A stretch of DNA of 47,842 nucleotides from Nitrospinota bacterium (lineage in GTDB: Bacteria; Nitrospinota_A; UBA7883; JACRLM01), in NCBI GenBank assembly GCA_016235255.1, contig JACRLM010000054.1, forward strand, positions 1 to 47,842, given 5' to 3'. Made by a program: the position numbers and the translations under genes. The notes below the pieces were generated by a model. The model was not told where the DNA came from, did not search any database, and was given only the letters and a program-made list of their open reading frames with translations. Below are positions 8,669 through 17,028 of this stretch, piece by piece. Each line of letters starts with the position of its first letter. Positions within the stretch are counted from its first letter, which is position 1.

Positions 8669-9336
8669 ACAACCTTGCGGAGTGGGGACTTAAAATCGGC
8701 GGCAGCCTGGATCGGGAGGTGGTGCTCAACCATCTGCTGGAGGCCGTTGAAAAAATCCACGGCAAGACGGCGCGGATGGTGATCGTCCCCGGTGGCGGAG
8801 GATTTGCCGACCATGTGCGGGCCCGGTGCGGAGTGCGCAACGTTCCCGGCCACGTGTCGCACGTGCAGGCGGCGCTGGGGATGGCGCAGTACGGGATAGA
8901 GATCGCGGCCAAGCTCGAATGCGGCGCCCTGGTCCACGACGAGAAGGAGACCCGCGAGGTGTGGCGCGCCGGTGGGATACCGGTGTTCATCCCCTATCCG
9001 TTCATATTGACCTGCGCGGGCATCCCCAAAAGCTGGTCGGCCACTTCGGACACGGTGGCGGTGGAGATTTGCAGGGCGCTGTCCATCAGCCGGCTGGTGC
9101 TGCTCAAAAGCGTGGACGGGATAATGAAAACGGACGGTGCGGCGGCGGCGGAAGTTTCGGCCGGCTCCCCGCCGGACACGGACGTTGTGGACCCGCTTTT
9201 CATGAAACACCTCACCGGCGGGATGGAGGCGTATATCATCAACGGCAGGAAGCCCGAGCGTCTGGCCGCGTTTTTCGCGAGGGGAGAACTGGAAGGGACG
9301 AGGATAGCGGTGGACAAAACAGCGGCGCCATCCTGA
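8665..9336 (+). CDS. Amino-acid-kinase-fold protein, MfnE-like (putative furan methylamine phosphate kinase)
   Basis: A 223-residue member of the aspartokinase/acetylglutamate/uridylate kinase superfamily. The N-terminal LKIGGSL phosphate-binding strand, the IVPGGGGFADHVR loop (about residues 36-48) and the SATSDTVAVEICRAL...LVLLKSVDGIM nucleotide-binding block are all present. The family also contains MfnE, the kinase of methanofuran biosynthesis, which phosphorylates 5-aminomethyl-3-furanmethanol phosphate. That specific call rests on its size, the short architecture and the convergent MfnB-like gene 15 bases away. Without the neighbour I would only call it an amino acid kinase. It overlaps the fibronectin III gene by 4 bases (ATGA), so it is probably co-transcribed with the PEGA kinase, which is functionally unexpected. 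Confidence 0.75.
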   Translation: MNNLAEWGLKIGGSLDREVVLNHLLEAVEKIHGKTARMVIVPGGGGFADHVRARCGVRNVPGHVSHVQAALGMAQYGIEIAAKLECGALVHDEKETREVWRAGGIPVFIPYPFILTCAGIPKSWSATSDTVAVEICRALSISRLVLLKSVDGIMKTDGAAAAEVSAGSPPDTDVVDPLFMKHLTGGMEAYIINGRKPERLAAFFARGELEGTRIAVDKTAAPS

Positions 9337-9351
9337 AGCGCTATCGGGCAA

Positions 9352-10077
9352 TCACCCCGCCATCACGGCTCCGTGGTCACCTCGGCTGAACTCCCTTATC
9401 AGCATCGCAACCTTCTCGGCGTCAATCCCGATTCCGGCGCGGCCGTTCAGCGCGACGGCGGAACGAAAACCAGCGTAGTCCGGCTGGAGCCTCTGTATGT
9501 CCAAAACGCTTTCCATGTCCAGGCATCCGGACACGGCGGTGAAAAGGCCGAGCATCTTCGCTTCGATTATGAATGTGGAAAGCTTCGCAAAGCCCAGGTG
9601 GGTGAACACCGACCTGCCGTTCTTCACCCGCGTGTCCACCAATACACCCTCAAATCCCGCGGCCGCCGCAAGGTATGGAAGCTCCTCCACCCCGGCAGCC
9701 GATGGGATGCGCGGATCGGCGTAACCAGCCCCAACAAGCTTTACATGCGGCGGGACCGCCTGACGCAATTGATGCAACACAGGCGCCGCCGCCACGCCGC
9801 TGGTCTCCGACACGCAGACCTTTAAAATGTCCGCCCCGGCGCCGCTCATGGAAACGGCGAGTTTTATTATTCCTTTGGCCCCTCTGCCGGATATTTCGCC
9901 GAGCGCGACGGAGACAGGGGCCATCCCCCCCACCAGTTCCACCACTTTTTTCACTGTTTTCACGGACGGCGCTTCCATCGGACCCTTGGCCGCGTCCTTT
10001 ACGTCCACCACGCCGGCAAGGCCAAGCACAGCCGGAACCTCCGCGGGGTCCACAACGCTGAAGATAGTTTTTACCAT
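9352..10077 (-). CDS. mfnB: MfnB-like (5-formylfuran-3-yl)methyl phosphate synthase, DUF556 family
   Basis: MfnB makes 4-(hydroxymethyl)-2-furancarboxaldehyde phosphate from two glyceraldehyde 3-phosphate molecules, the first step towards the furan of methanofuran. This 241-residue TIM-barrel protein has the family landmarks: VVDVKDAAKGPMEAP with the active-site Lys27, GADILKV with Lys86, the VGAGYADPRIP turn (116-125), and LVDTRVKNG (Asp148, Lys152). The C-terminal AVALNGRAGIGIDAEKV loop fits phosphate binding. In bacteria this family is found mainly with the tetrahydromethanopterin/methanofuran C1 pathway (methylotrophs, Planctomycetes). It is convergent with the MfnE-like kinase gene and followed at its 5' side by fabI on the same strand (37 bases). 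No fae, mch or formylmethanofuran genes are in the window. Confidence 0.8.
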   Translation of the reverse strand: MVKTIFSVVDPAEVPAVLGLAGVVDVKDAAKGPMEAPSVKTVKKVVELVGGMAPVSVALGEISGRGAKGIIKLAVSMSGAGADILKVCVSETSGVAAAPVLHQLRQAVPPHVKLVGAGYADPRIPSAAGVEELPYLAAAAGFEGVLVDTRVKNGRSVFTHLGFAKLSTFIIEAKMLGLFTAVSGCLDMESVLDIQRLQPDYAGFRSAVALNGRAGIGIDAEKVAMLIREFSRGDHGAVMAG

Positions 10078-10114
10078 CGGCTTTTCCCTGGAAATTTATG
10101 AATGGCCGTGGGTG

Positions 10115-10882
10115 TCAGACGCCGGTGGCCTGATAACCGCAGTCCACGAAAAGGACCTCGCCGGTGATGGCCGTGGACATGTCCGACAGGAGGAAAAGGC
10201 CGGCGTCCCCGATCTCTTCGAGCGAAACGTTGCGGCCAAGAGGAGCGCGCGACTGGCCCATGTTGAGCATCTCCTTGAAGTCCGATATGCCAGCCGAGGC
10301 CAGTGTCTTGATTGGGCCAGCCGATATGGCGTTGACCCGGATGTTTTTGGGCCCCATGTCCACCGCCAGGTATTGGACGGAAGCCTCCAGCGCCGCCTTG
10401 GCCACCCCCATCACGTTGTAATTGGTGATCACCTTGCGGGCGCCGTAGAAGGTGAGGGTGAGCAGCGCGCCGCCGTTGGGCATAAGTTCCACCGCCTTGC
10501 GGGCCATGGCCGTGAACGAGTATACCGAGATGTCCATCGTATTGAGGAAATTGGCGCGGGTGGTGTTGTAGTACGGACCCTTAAGCTCGTTCTTGTCCGA
10601 AAAAGCCACAGCGTGCAGAACGAAGTCCAGCGTTTGGAAACGTTCCTTGGCAAGGCCGAACACCTCGTCTAGCTGCGCGTCGTTGGTGACATCAAGCTTG
10701 TGCACAAAGGTGGAGCCGACCGATTCGGCCAGCGGACGGACGCGTTTTTCAAGCTGGTCCAGCGCGTATGTGAACCCGATTTGCGCCCCCTGCTTCGCCA
10801 ATGCCTGGGCGATGCCCCAGGCGATGCTTCTCTCGTTGGCGACGCCGATTATCAGCCCCTTTTTACCCTCCATTATTCCCAT
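10115..10882 (-). CDS. fabI: Enoyl-[acyl-carrier-protein] reductase FabI (NADH)
   Basis: FabI carries out the last step of each fatty acid elongation cycle, reducing trans-2-enoyl-ACP. The 255-residue protein has the standard start (MEGKKGLIIGVANERSIAWG, cofactor-binding strand and turn), HAVAFSDKNEL and the catalytic pair Tyr155-x6-Lys162 in NYNVMGVAKAALEAS. The C-terminal ISAGPIKTLASAGI and VDCGYQATGV are also standard. One oddity: the tyrosine ten residues before the catalytic one (Tyr146 in Escherichia coli) is Phe145 here. It sits between the MfnB-like gene and a gene of unknown function on the same strand. The start used matches the family N-terminus exactly. Confidence 0.95.
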   Translation of the reverse strand: MGIMEGKKGLIIGVANERSIAWGIAQALAKQGAQIGFTYALDQLEKRVRPLAESVGSTFVHKLDVTNDAQLDEVFGLAKERFQTLDFVLHAVAFSDKNELKGPYYNTTRANFLNTMDISVYSFTAMARKAVELMPNGGALLTLTFYGARKVITNYNVMGVAKAALEASVQYLAVDMGPKNIRVNAISAGPIKTLASAGISDFKEMLNMGQSRAPLGRNVSLEEIGDAGLFLLSDMSTAITGEVLFVDCGYQATGV

Positions 10883-10905
10883 ACGGACCGCTCTCCTTTA
10901 TCGTG

Positions 10906-11481
10906 TCACACAATCCCGGCGGCGCGCTTGAATCCGTCCAGCCCGTCGCGGGTGATCAGTTTATGATACACAAGGTAATCTTCAAGCCTGTAAATTTTCT
11001 GCTCGGCCAGCGCCTGGCTTAACAGCGCGGCGTCTATTCTCCGCTTGGCCACGAGCCAGTCCCCCAGCCGAAGCGCGTTCACCCGTTTGGAAAACAGCTT
11101 GGTGAAGCTCTCCTTGGTCATGATTCCCAGCTTTTCCATGAGGGAGACCACATTGACCTTCGCATCCGGATGGGAAGCTATTTTTGCGTGGTTTTCATCG
11201 CTCAAATAGCCGTCATTGGCCAGTTTTTCACAGAAGCTGAGGTATAGCTGGTTGTTTTCCATGAAAAACTCCTCGACATCCTCCCGGCGTATATATCCGC
11301 GCTCCACCAGGATGTCCCCCAGATAACGCCTGCCCTCGCTGTCGAGCTTGTTGCGGAAGCCCAGAAAAGCGATGAAGTTTTCCTTTGAGACCATCCCGCC
11401 GTTTATAAGCGCCCTTGCAAGCCTCGCTTCATTAGGATCAAGACGTTCAAGGCCAGGTTCTATTTCCGTGCCGGGCATCAT
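10906..11481 (-). CDS. Stand-alone protein with MshEN/GspE-N-like repeats
   Basis: A 191-residue soluble protein built of repeats that resemble the N-terminal domain of type II secretion and type IV pilus ATPases (MshEN/GspE-N). The recurring pattern is LGDxLVxxxxIxxxxLxxxLxxQ: RYLGDILVERGYIRREDVEEF (about 52-72), EKLANDGYLSDENHAKI, EKLGIMTKESFTKLF and LRLGDWLVAKRRIDAALLSQAL (about 143-163). MshEN domains of this kind can bind c-di-GMP. There is no ATPase domain attached, so this would be a free adaptor or sensor, which is an inference. It lies 23 bases before fabI on the same strand and is probably co-transcribed. Confidence 0.6.
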   Translation of the reverse strand: MMPGTEIEPGLERLDPNEARLARALINGGMVSKENFIAFLGFRNKLDSEGRRYLGDILVERGYIRREDVEEFFMENNQLYLSFCEKLANDGYLSDENHAKIASHPDAKVNVVSLMEKLGIMTKESFTKLFSKRVNALRLGDWLVAKRRIDAALLSQALAEQKIYRLEDYLVYHKLITRDGLDGFKRAAGIV

Positions 11482-11572
11482 TTTCCCACAAGCGGTTTTA
11501 AAGCGAATAAAGCGTAATTCTATGCTTAATGCCGGGTGAACTCAAGGACAAAGGGCCGCCGCCCCCGCGCCT

Positions 11573-12397
11573 TCATCCCCAATAAAAGGCGGCCGAGAGC
11601 AACAAAGTGAAAGCCGAGCTTAAACGCATTTCCGAATAGCCCACCTGCATAGGCCCAGGCGGGGGCGAGGTGTTTTTCATATCGAGCCGGAATTTCGCCG
11701 ACGCCAGCAAAAACGGCGGAAAAGCGGTCCATGGCGCAACGCCCAGGGACGCGGCCACGATGACGGCGGCGATCCCAAGGCATGCCATGTGTATCATCAG
11801 CTCTTTTTTGAACCACGCGGTCTTTTCCGCGGCCGAGCCAAAGGACGCTCCGGAACGTATCCCCAGAAGAGTTTTCCTGGCCGTCATCACCCTGTCGAAA
11901 AACCAGATAAGGCAAAGCAGGTACACGATGACGGAGGCTGGAGTTATCTGTCCGGTCTGGGTGTAGCTTGCGGCGGGGGCCGTGAGCGTGAGCCCGGCCA
12001 CGCCGGTCAATTCCACCCAAAGCTCCCGCTGAATCCTCGATGCCCCCGCCCACATCTTAAGTCCGCCAAGCGCCGCCCCCGCCGCCGCAAAAATAAAAAG
12101 CCCCCAGCGGCCGTACAATATCAAAAGGGGTGAGAAGAATATAACGGCGCAGATCGAATATATGACAAGCCACGCAAGTCCGCGGTCCCTGGCCTGGGCC
12201 GATAAAGGCGCAAAGACCATTTTAAACGGTTCCACAATCATCATCCCGGACACAACGGCGGCCGATAGCAACAACGCCGCCATGAGTTTGAACCCGTCAT
12301 CGGCGTGAACACTCAGCGATCCGGCAAGCAATGGAGCCAGAATCAGGACCCAAATACCATGTTCTTTGGGCAAAACAGGTTTTCCCGGCGCAAACAT
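11573..12397 (-). CDS. YwiC-like integral membrane protein
   Basis: A 274-residue hydrophobic protein with about seven or eight membrane spans. The N-terminal PKEHGIWVLILAPLLAG is the signature of the YwiC-like family. The family is found in Bacillus and many other bacteria and has no established biochemical function; it is sometimes linked to anaerobic respiration gene clusters. A cytoplasmic or periplasmic loop with a basic stretch (DRVMTARKTLLG) lies at about residues 165-180. It is read leftward with a gap of about 90 bases to the MshEN-like gene. The 256 bases on its right (12398-12653), before the HDOD gene, contain AT-rich sequence but no promoter I can defend. Confidence 0.75.
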   Translation of the reverse strand: MFAPGKPVLPKEHGIWVLILAPLLAGSLSVHADDGFKLMAALLLSAAVVSGMMIVEPFKMVFAPLSAQARDRGLAWLVIYSICAVIFFSPLLILYGRWGLFIFAAAGAALGGLKMWAGASRIQRELWVELTGVAGLTLTAPAASYTQTGQITPASVIVYLLCLIWFFDRVMTARKTLLGIRSGASFGSAAEKTAWFKKELMIHMACLGIAAVIVAASLGVAPWTAFPPFLLASAKFRLDMKNTSPPPGPMQVGYSEMRLSSAFTLLLSAAFYWG

Positions 12398-12653
12398 TTT
12401 AGTTATCTACCCACTCCATTTCATAAAATACCAAGGCCATGGCAAGACATTGGACAACAATGCCATGCAACAACTTTATACGCCAAAAGCTATCGTACGC
12501 CATACGACTTTTATCATGAAATATTCAATCCATGAAACATGTTGAGACACGCTGTATTTTTTTATTATTGTTTCTTATTGGAGCAAGGTGTATCATTCCG
12601 GGGTAAAGTGGTGTCCCTCCGTCATAAATTATATCGTTTATTGGTGGAAATAA

Positions 12654-13547
12654 ATGCTTGAGCAGACAAGTCTTGCCAAAGAGAAGCGGCGGATTCTTAT
12701 CCAAAGGATAAAGGATATCCCCACACTTCCATCTTCCATCCACAAGATCATACAGTTGGCGGACGATTCATCGTCGACCCCCACTGCGCTGGCGGAGGCC
12801 ATTTCGAAGGATCCATCCATAAGCTCGTTGATTCTAAGGCTTGTCAATTCCGCATTTTATGGCCATTACAGGCAGATATCGTCCATTTCCCGCGCCGTGG
12901 TGATATTGGGTTATAAGACTGTGAAAACGATGGCGTTGGGTGTTTCCATATTTCAGGGAACCTCTGCCCGGGGCCGACAGGTGTTCAATCGCAAGGATTT
13001 TTGGACTCACTCGCTTGGAGTGGCCACTTTCACAAAAAAACTGGCCGTCAGGTTCGGCGGAGTGGCCGGGGTGGACGGGGAGACTCTTTTTCTTTCCGGC
13101 CTCCTTCATGACATAGGGAAAGTTGCGTTTGACAATTATTTCAACGAAGAATTCGCGGAAGCGGCCGCCGAGGCGCAGAAAAACGGCGAATGGATCGGCA
13201 TACCCGAACTTAAATATCTTGGCATGGACCATTCCGAAGCCGGGTATTACCTGGCCAGGACCTGGAATTTTCCGCCACAGGTGATCTCCGGGGTCAGGTT
13301 TCACCACAGCGTCGCGGAGTGTCCTAAGGAGGACGGGATGGACAAGGCGGCGGCGGTGGTGAGCATCGCCGATTATGTATGCAGAAAGTTGAAAATCGGC
13401 TCCGGCGGTGACAATGTGGAAGCCCCTCTGTTCATAGAGGCGCTCAATCTTTGCGGAATAACTCCGGGGGATGTGGAAGCGCTGGCGGTGGACGCCGGCC
13501 TTTTGGCGGACAAGGAAATGATCGAATCGTTCGTGAGCGCAAAATGA
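12654..13547 (+). CDS. HDOD domain signalling protein
   Basis: HDOD domains are degenerate relatives of HD phosphohydrolases and act as regulators in signalling pathways. The 297-residue protein shows the canonical start IPTLPSSIHKIIQLADDSSS, SISSLILRLVNSAFYGHYRQISSI and RAVVILGYKTVKTMAL (about residues 20-110). A second half keeps an HD-like LSGLLHDIGKVAFDNYF (about 148-165) and later MDHSEAGYYLARTW and VRFHHS motifs. GGTGG lies upstream of the ATG. The stop overlaps the start of the histidine kinase gene by 4 bases (ATGA), so HDOD, kinase and response regulator form one operon and probably one pathway. Confidence 0.9.
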   Translation: MLEQTSLAKEKRRILIQRIKDIPTLPSSIHKIIQLADDSSSTPTALAEAISKDPSISSLILRLVNSAFYGHYRQISSISRAVVILGYKTVKTMALGVSIFQGTSARGRQVFNRKDFWTHSLGVATFTKKLAVRFGGVAGVDGETLFLSGLLHDIGKVAFDNYFNEEFAEAAAEAQKNGEWIGIPELKYLGMDHSEAGYYLARTWNFPPQVISGVRFHHSVAECPKEDGMDKAAAVVSIADYVCRKLKIGSGGDNVEAPLFIEALNLCGITPGDVEALAVDAGLLADKEMIESFVSAK

Positions 13548-15373
13548 CAGGCGAGATGGAAGAGCTGAAAACTCAAATAGACGACCTTGCAAAGGAGCGC
13601 GACATTTACGCCAAGGCGCTGGCGGAGTCCAACGCCGCGTTCCGCGAGAAGGTGAACGAGTTTTCGATCATCCGCCGCATCGGGGACGCCATGCGGTGGA
13701 ATTTCGACAAAAAGCAGGTGTGCCAGTCCATCGTGGACGTGATAATCGAGGAGACTTCCGCCGAGAATTGCTCATTGTGGCTTGTGGACACTGCGCGCTC
13801 CTGCATAAAGCTGGCGGCGGCGCGCGGCCAGAGGGACATGAAGGCCCGGTTTTTCCCGCCGGAGGACCCGAACACGAACCAGATAGCCCTTGGCGAGGGG
13901 GTATCCGGATGGGTGGCCAAGAACGGCAAGCCGATGTTGATAAAGGACGTGGCCGAGAGCAACCAGTTCATCGAAATGGGGGCGAAGGCGCCGTCCATAA
14001 AATCTCTTTTGTGCATACCCATCACCGGCGGGGACGAGACCGTGGGGGTAATCAACCTTTCCCACCCGGACATTGGCATGTTCTCAAAAGAGAACGAGCG
14101 GGTTCTGGCGCTTATCACCAACCACGCGGCGATAGCGTTTGCCAACCTGTTCCTTTTCGAAAAGATTCAATCCTTCAATGAAGAGCTGGAACGGACCGTG
14201 GAGGAGCGCACGCGCTCGCTGAGCTTTTCCGAGAGCAAATACCGCACGTTCATGGAAAACGCCGGGGACGCCATCCTTGTGGTGGACAAAGCCGGCGGCA
14301 AGATTATCGAGGTGAACAGCCGCGCTTGCGAGTACACGGGCATGTCCAGGGAGGAAATGACCGGCCGGGACATAAATTCGATCCTGGGGGGCGGCCACAG
14401 GAACATGTACGACAACATCGTCACCGCGGGATTCGGCCGGATGGAAGGGGTGCCGATGATCACCAGCGGCGGCTACGAGGTGTTTTCGGACATCACGGTG
14501 AACGTGATGTCCACCCAAGGGGGGGAATTCGTGCATCTTGTGATCCGCGACATAACCCACAAGCTCAAGCTGGAGGCCAAGCTCAAGGAGTACAACGAGA
14601 GCCTGGAGGAGATGGTGCGAAGGCGCACCGAGGAGCTGGAAAAGGCGCAGCAGGAACTGTTGCACGCAAGCAAGATGGCGGCTATAGGCGAGCTTGCCTC
14701 CGGCGTGGCGCACGAGATAAACAATCCGTTGGCGGTGATAAGCGGATACGCCGAGGACTTGAGGGACAGGATAAAGTCCAAGGGGCTGGAAATTGTGGGG
14801 CACGACGGGATCATGTCCGTGATGGCGATGATCACCACGCAGGCGGAGCGGTGCCTGGAAATAACGCGTTCCCTTCTGAACTTCTCCCGCCGCCAGGAGC
14901 TTTATCTGAGCGCCGTGGACCTGAACTACGCCATCCGGGTGACGCAGGGGATGGCCATGCACCGCGCGTCCGATAAAAGGATAGAGATGGACAATTTCAT
15001 GGACCCCCACCTGCCCCAGGTGGTGACGGACCTGAACATGCTCGAACAGATACTGCTCAACATATTCAACAACGCCGTGGACGCCATAGACGGCGACGGG
15101 AAGATATTCACCCGCGTGACCGCGCGGGACGGTTCTGTGCTCATCGAGGTGGAAGACACCGGCCAAGGGATAAAGAATGACAACCTTCCAAAGATATTCG
15201 ACCCGTTCTTCACCACCAAGCCGGTGGGGAAAGGGACGGGCCTCGGCCTTTCCATAAGCCATCACCTGGCGGAAAGCCTTAAGGGAAAGATAACAGTGGA
15301 GAGCGAACCGGGGAGGGGGGCGCGATTCACGCTCACAATACCTGTTGGAATCGAAAACAAGCCAACGCAATGA
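13544..15373 (+). CDS. GAF-PAS sensor histidine kinase
   Basis: A 609-residue soluble kinase with no membrane span. In order: a short coiled coil (about 5-30), a GAF domain (about 40-195, [22 protein letters not shown] and [18 protein letters not shown]), a coiled-coil linker, a PAS domain (about 226-340, [20 protein letters not shown]), another coiled coil, the dimerisation domain with phospho-acceptor His390 in [16 protein letters not shown], and an HATPase domain with [10 protein letters not shown] (N box), DTGQGI (G1), FDPFFTTKP (F box) and GTGLGLSI (G2). All catalytic boxes are intact. The start was placed at 13544 because it gives an ATGA overlap with the HDOD gene; an upstream extension in frame would bury the start in that gene. 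The response regulator follows 20 bases later. Confidence 0.93.
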   Translation: MTGEMEELKTQIDDLAKERDIYAKALAESNAAFREKVNEFSIIRRIGDAMRWNFDKKQVCQSIVDVIIEETSAENCSLWLVDTARSCIKLAAARGQRDMKARFFPPEDPNTNQIALGEGVSGWVAKNGKPMLIKDVAESNQFIEMGAKAPSIKSLLCIPITGGDETVGVINLSHPDIGMFSKENERVLALITNHAAIAFANLFLFEKIQSFNEELERTVEERTRSLSFSESKYRTFMENAGDAILVVDKAGGKIIEVNSRACEYTGMSREEMTGRDINSILGGGHRNMYDNIVTAGFGRMEGVPMITSGGYEVFSDITVNVMSTQGGEFVHLVIRDITHKLKLEAKLKEYNESLEEMVRRRTEELEKAQQELLHASKMAAIGELASGVAHEINNPLAVISGYAEDLRDRIKSKGLEIVGHDGIMSVMAMITTQAERCLEITRSLLNFSRRQELYLSAVDLNYAIRVTQGMAMHRASDKRIEMDNFMDPHLPQVVTDLNMLEQILLNIFNNAVDAIDGDGKIFTRVTARDGSVLIEVEDTGQGIKNDNLPKIFDPFFTTKPVGKGTGLGLSISHHLAESLKGKITVESEPGRGARFTLTIPVGIENKPTQ

Positions 15374-15393
15374 CAAAGGGGTAATCATCAGAC

Positions 15394-16752
15394 ATGGACA
15401 ACCAGAAAATACGCCTGCTAGTGGTGGACGACGAAGACGCATTCCGGGATCTTCTGGTGCGCCGGTTCGACCATTCGGAATTTGAAGTGGCCGGCTGCCC
15501 GTCGGGCGAGGCGGCGTTGACCCTCGCCAAGACCAGGCGGTTTGACGTGGGTGTGCTGGACATCAGGATGCCCGGTATTTCCGGCATAGAGCTTCTGCGC
15601 GAGATCAAGACCCTTCAGCCGGAGTTCGAGGCGATCATACTTACAGGTCAGGCCACCATTGACTCGGCCATCGAGGCGATGAAACTTGGCGCGTATGATT
15701 ACCTGGCCAAGCCTTGCAAGCTTCTGGAGCTGGAGATGATCCTGCGCAAGGCATACGAGAAAAAAATGCTGTCGGAGCAGAACATACGGCTCCGGGCGGA
15801 AGTGAAACGCCGGATGGCCGAAAGGCAGCTTGTGGGATCGTCCAAGGTGATGGCCAACTTGCGCGGCCAGATAGCAAAGCTGGCGCCCCTGTCCGACCCT
15901 ATCCTCATCGTCGGCGAGGTGGGATCGGGCAAGGAGATCACGGCGATGACCATCCACAGCCAATCGCCAAGAAAGGACTCCCCTTTCGTCACGCTAAACT
16001 GCGGCGTCATCCCCGAAGGGATGCTGGAGGTGGAGCTTTTCGGTCATGAACCGGACGCGTTCATCGGCTCTTCTCGCGTTCGCAAAAGGGGACTTATAGA
16101 AATGGCGGAAGGCGGGGCGCTGTTCCTGGACGAGGTGGAGCAGCTATCCCCGGCGATGCAGGTGAAGATACTTCATTTTCTGGACACGGGCGAATTCCGC
16201 AGGCTGGGAGGGTTTGACGATATCCCGTCGGACACCAGGCTTTTCCTTGCCACCAGCGACAACCTGATGTCCCAGTCAAAGCGTTCCAAGCTTCGCGAGG
16301 ACCTTTATTACAAGATATCCACTTTCAGCATCAACGTGCCGCCGCTGCGGGAGCGCAAGGACGACATCCCGGAGTTGGCCGATTACATCATGTCCACCAC
16401 CAGGATCGGCGCCGGGCCGGCCAAGAAGCTGTCCAAAAAAGCGCTTGAATCGCTGATGGACTACAACTGGCCGGGGAACGTTCGCGAACTTGCCAATGTG
16501 CTGGAGCGGGCGATGAGCCTGACGCAGAAAAACGTGATCCAGATGAAAGACCTGCCGTTGAGCTTCGAGAAAAAATCGAAGACGAACAAGAACCGGCATC
16601 TTCTGAGCCTGCCGGAAATCGAGCGGGAGCATATTCTTTTTGTCCTGGACGCAGTGAACGGGAACATTTCAAAGGCGTCGAAGATTCTGGGAATCAGTCG
16701 GCCCAAACTTTACCGGAAAATGGAGAAGTACCGCTCCAGCCCAAATGTATGA
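15394..16752 (+). CDS. NtrC-family response regulator with a non-canonical GAFTGA loop
   Basis: A 452-residue protein with a receiver domain (phospho-acceptor Asp56 in VGVLDIRMPGISG), an AAA+ domain and a Fis-type helix-turn-helix (KASKILGISRPKLYRKMEKY). Walker A is GEVGSGKE (Lys180) and Walker B is GGALFLDEV. The loop that should read GAFTGA, which contacts sigma-54, reads DAFIGS at residues 221-226, within LFGHEPDAFIGSS. The two changes at the first Gly and at Thr would be expected to abolish or alter sigma-54 activation, so it may act as a sigma-70-type regulator or a repressor, as known for some GAFTGA-less family members. It is surely the partner of the kinase at 13544-15373. Confidence 0.9.
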   Translation: MDNQKIRLLVVDDEDAFRDLLVRRFDHSEFEVAGCPSGEAALTLAKTRRFDVGVLDIRMPGISGIELLREIKTLQPEFEAIILTGQATIDSAIEAMKLGAYDYLAKPCKLLELEMILRKAYEKKMLSEQNIRLRAEVKRRMAERQLVGSSKVMANLRGQIAKLAPLSDPILIVGEVGSGKEITAMTIHSQSPRKDSPFVTLNCGVIPEGMLEVELFGHEPDAFIGSSRVRKRGLIEMAEGGALFLDEVEQLSPAMQVKILHFLDTGEFRRLGGFDDIPSDTRLFLATSDNLMSQSKRSKLREDLYYKISTFSINVPPLRERKDDIPELADYIMSTTRIGAGPAKKLSKKALESLMDYNWPGNVRELANVLERAMSLTQKNVIQMKDLPLSFEKKSKTNKNRHLLSLPEIEREHILFVLDAVNGNISKASKILGISRPKLYRKMEKYRSSPNV

Positions 16753-16782
16753 AAATACAGATGGAACGAGATATGACTCAAA

Positions 16783-16846
16783 AAGGGATGTGATTGTAAC
16801 GTCATAAAGCAAAGTTGGCCTGCGCCAGGCTTAAAGCGCATCCCTT
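16783..16846. repeat. Inverted repeat enclosing a second hairpin, upstream of dnaN
   Basis: AAGGGATG (16783-16790) and CATCCCTT (16839-16846) are a perfect 8-bp inverted repeat. Between them GCCTG-CGC-CAGGC (16818-16830) forms a second hairpin. Read on the minus strand, the outer stem is followed by TTTT. It could be a small structured RNA, a terminator-like block or chance. No gene covers it. Confidence 0.35.
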
Positions 16847-16892
16847 GCCATTGAGCCATTCGCTTTTCTGTCTGGGCATATAACCAGTAAAA

Positions 16893-16914
16893 AACACGCA
16901 ATTTAGTGCGTGTT
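16893..16914 (-). terminator. Hairpin with T run, reading away from dnaN
   Basis: AACACGCA-6-TGCGTGTT is a perfect 8-bp stem. On the minus strand the stem is followed by a run of six T residues (including the stem's own TT), the form of an intrinsic terminator. On the plus strand no T run follows. No gene to its right on the minus strand needs it, so it may stop antisense transcription towards the response regulator gene. Confidence 0.45.
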
Positions 16915-16943
16915 CAGCTTCTTGGTCCACATTTGAAGGGTCG

Positions 16944-16972
16944 TTGACACAATATGGCAAAGTTGATAATCT
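16944..16972 (+). promoter_or_regulatory. Sigma-70 promoter of dnaN
   Basis: TTGACA (16944-16949), a spacer of exactly 17 bases and TAATCT (16967-16972) form an almost ideal housekeeping promoter. Transcription would start near 16979, about 90 bases before the dnaN ATG. Its quality suggests dnaN is transcribed on its own rather than from a dnaA promoter. Confidence 0.7.
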
Positions 16973-17008
16973 TTATGGACTTTCGCATAAGTAGCAACAC
17001 CGCGAAAG

Positions 17009-17028
17009 ATTGCGGTATAAACCGCAAT
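17009..17028. repeat. Perfect dyad in the dnaN leader
   Basis: ATTGCGGT-ATAA-ACCGCAAT is an 8-bp perfect inverted repeat with a 4-base loop, 30 bases downstream of the predicted transcription start and 39 bases before the dnaN start. It could be an operator or an RNA hairpin that shapes dnaN expression. It does not resemble a DnaA box. Confidence 0.4.

Noticed and set aside
8940..9000. Calling the kinase-fold protein acetylglutamate kinase
   Set aside because: At 223 residues it is shorter than ArgB and lacks its N-terminal and acetylglutamate-binding regions; the MfnB-like neighbour favours MfnE.
14084..15442. A 452-codon minus-strand frame across the histidine kinase
   Set aside because: It is a shadow of a kinase with intact H, N, G1, F and G2 boxes; its composition is His/Arg/Leu-rich and no motif is seen.
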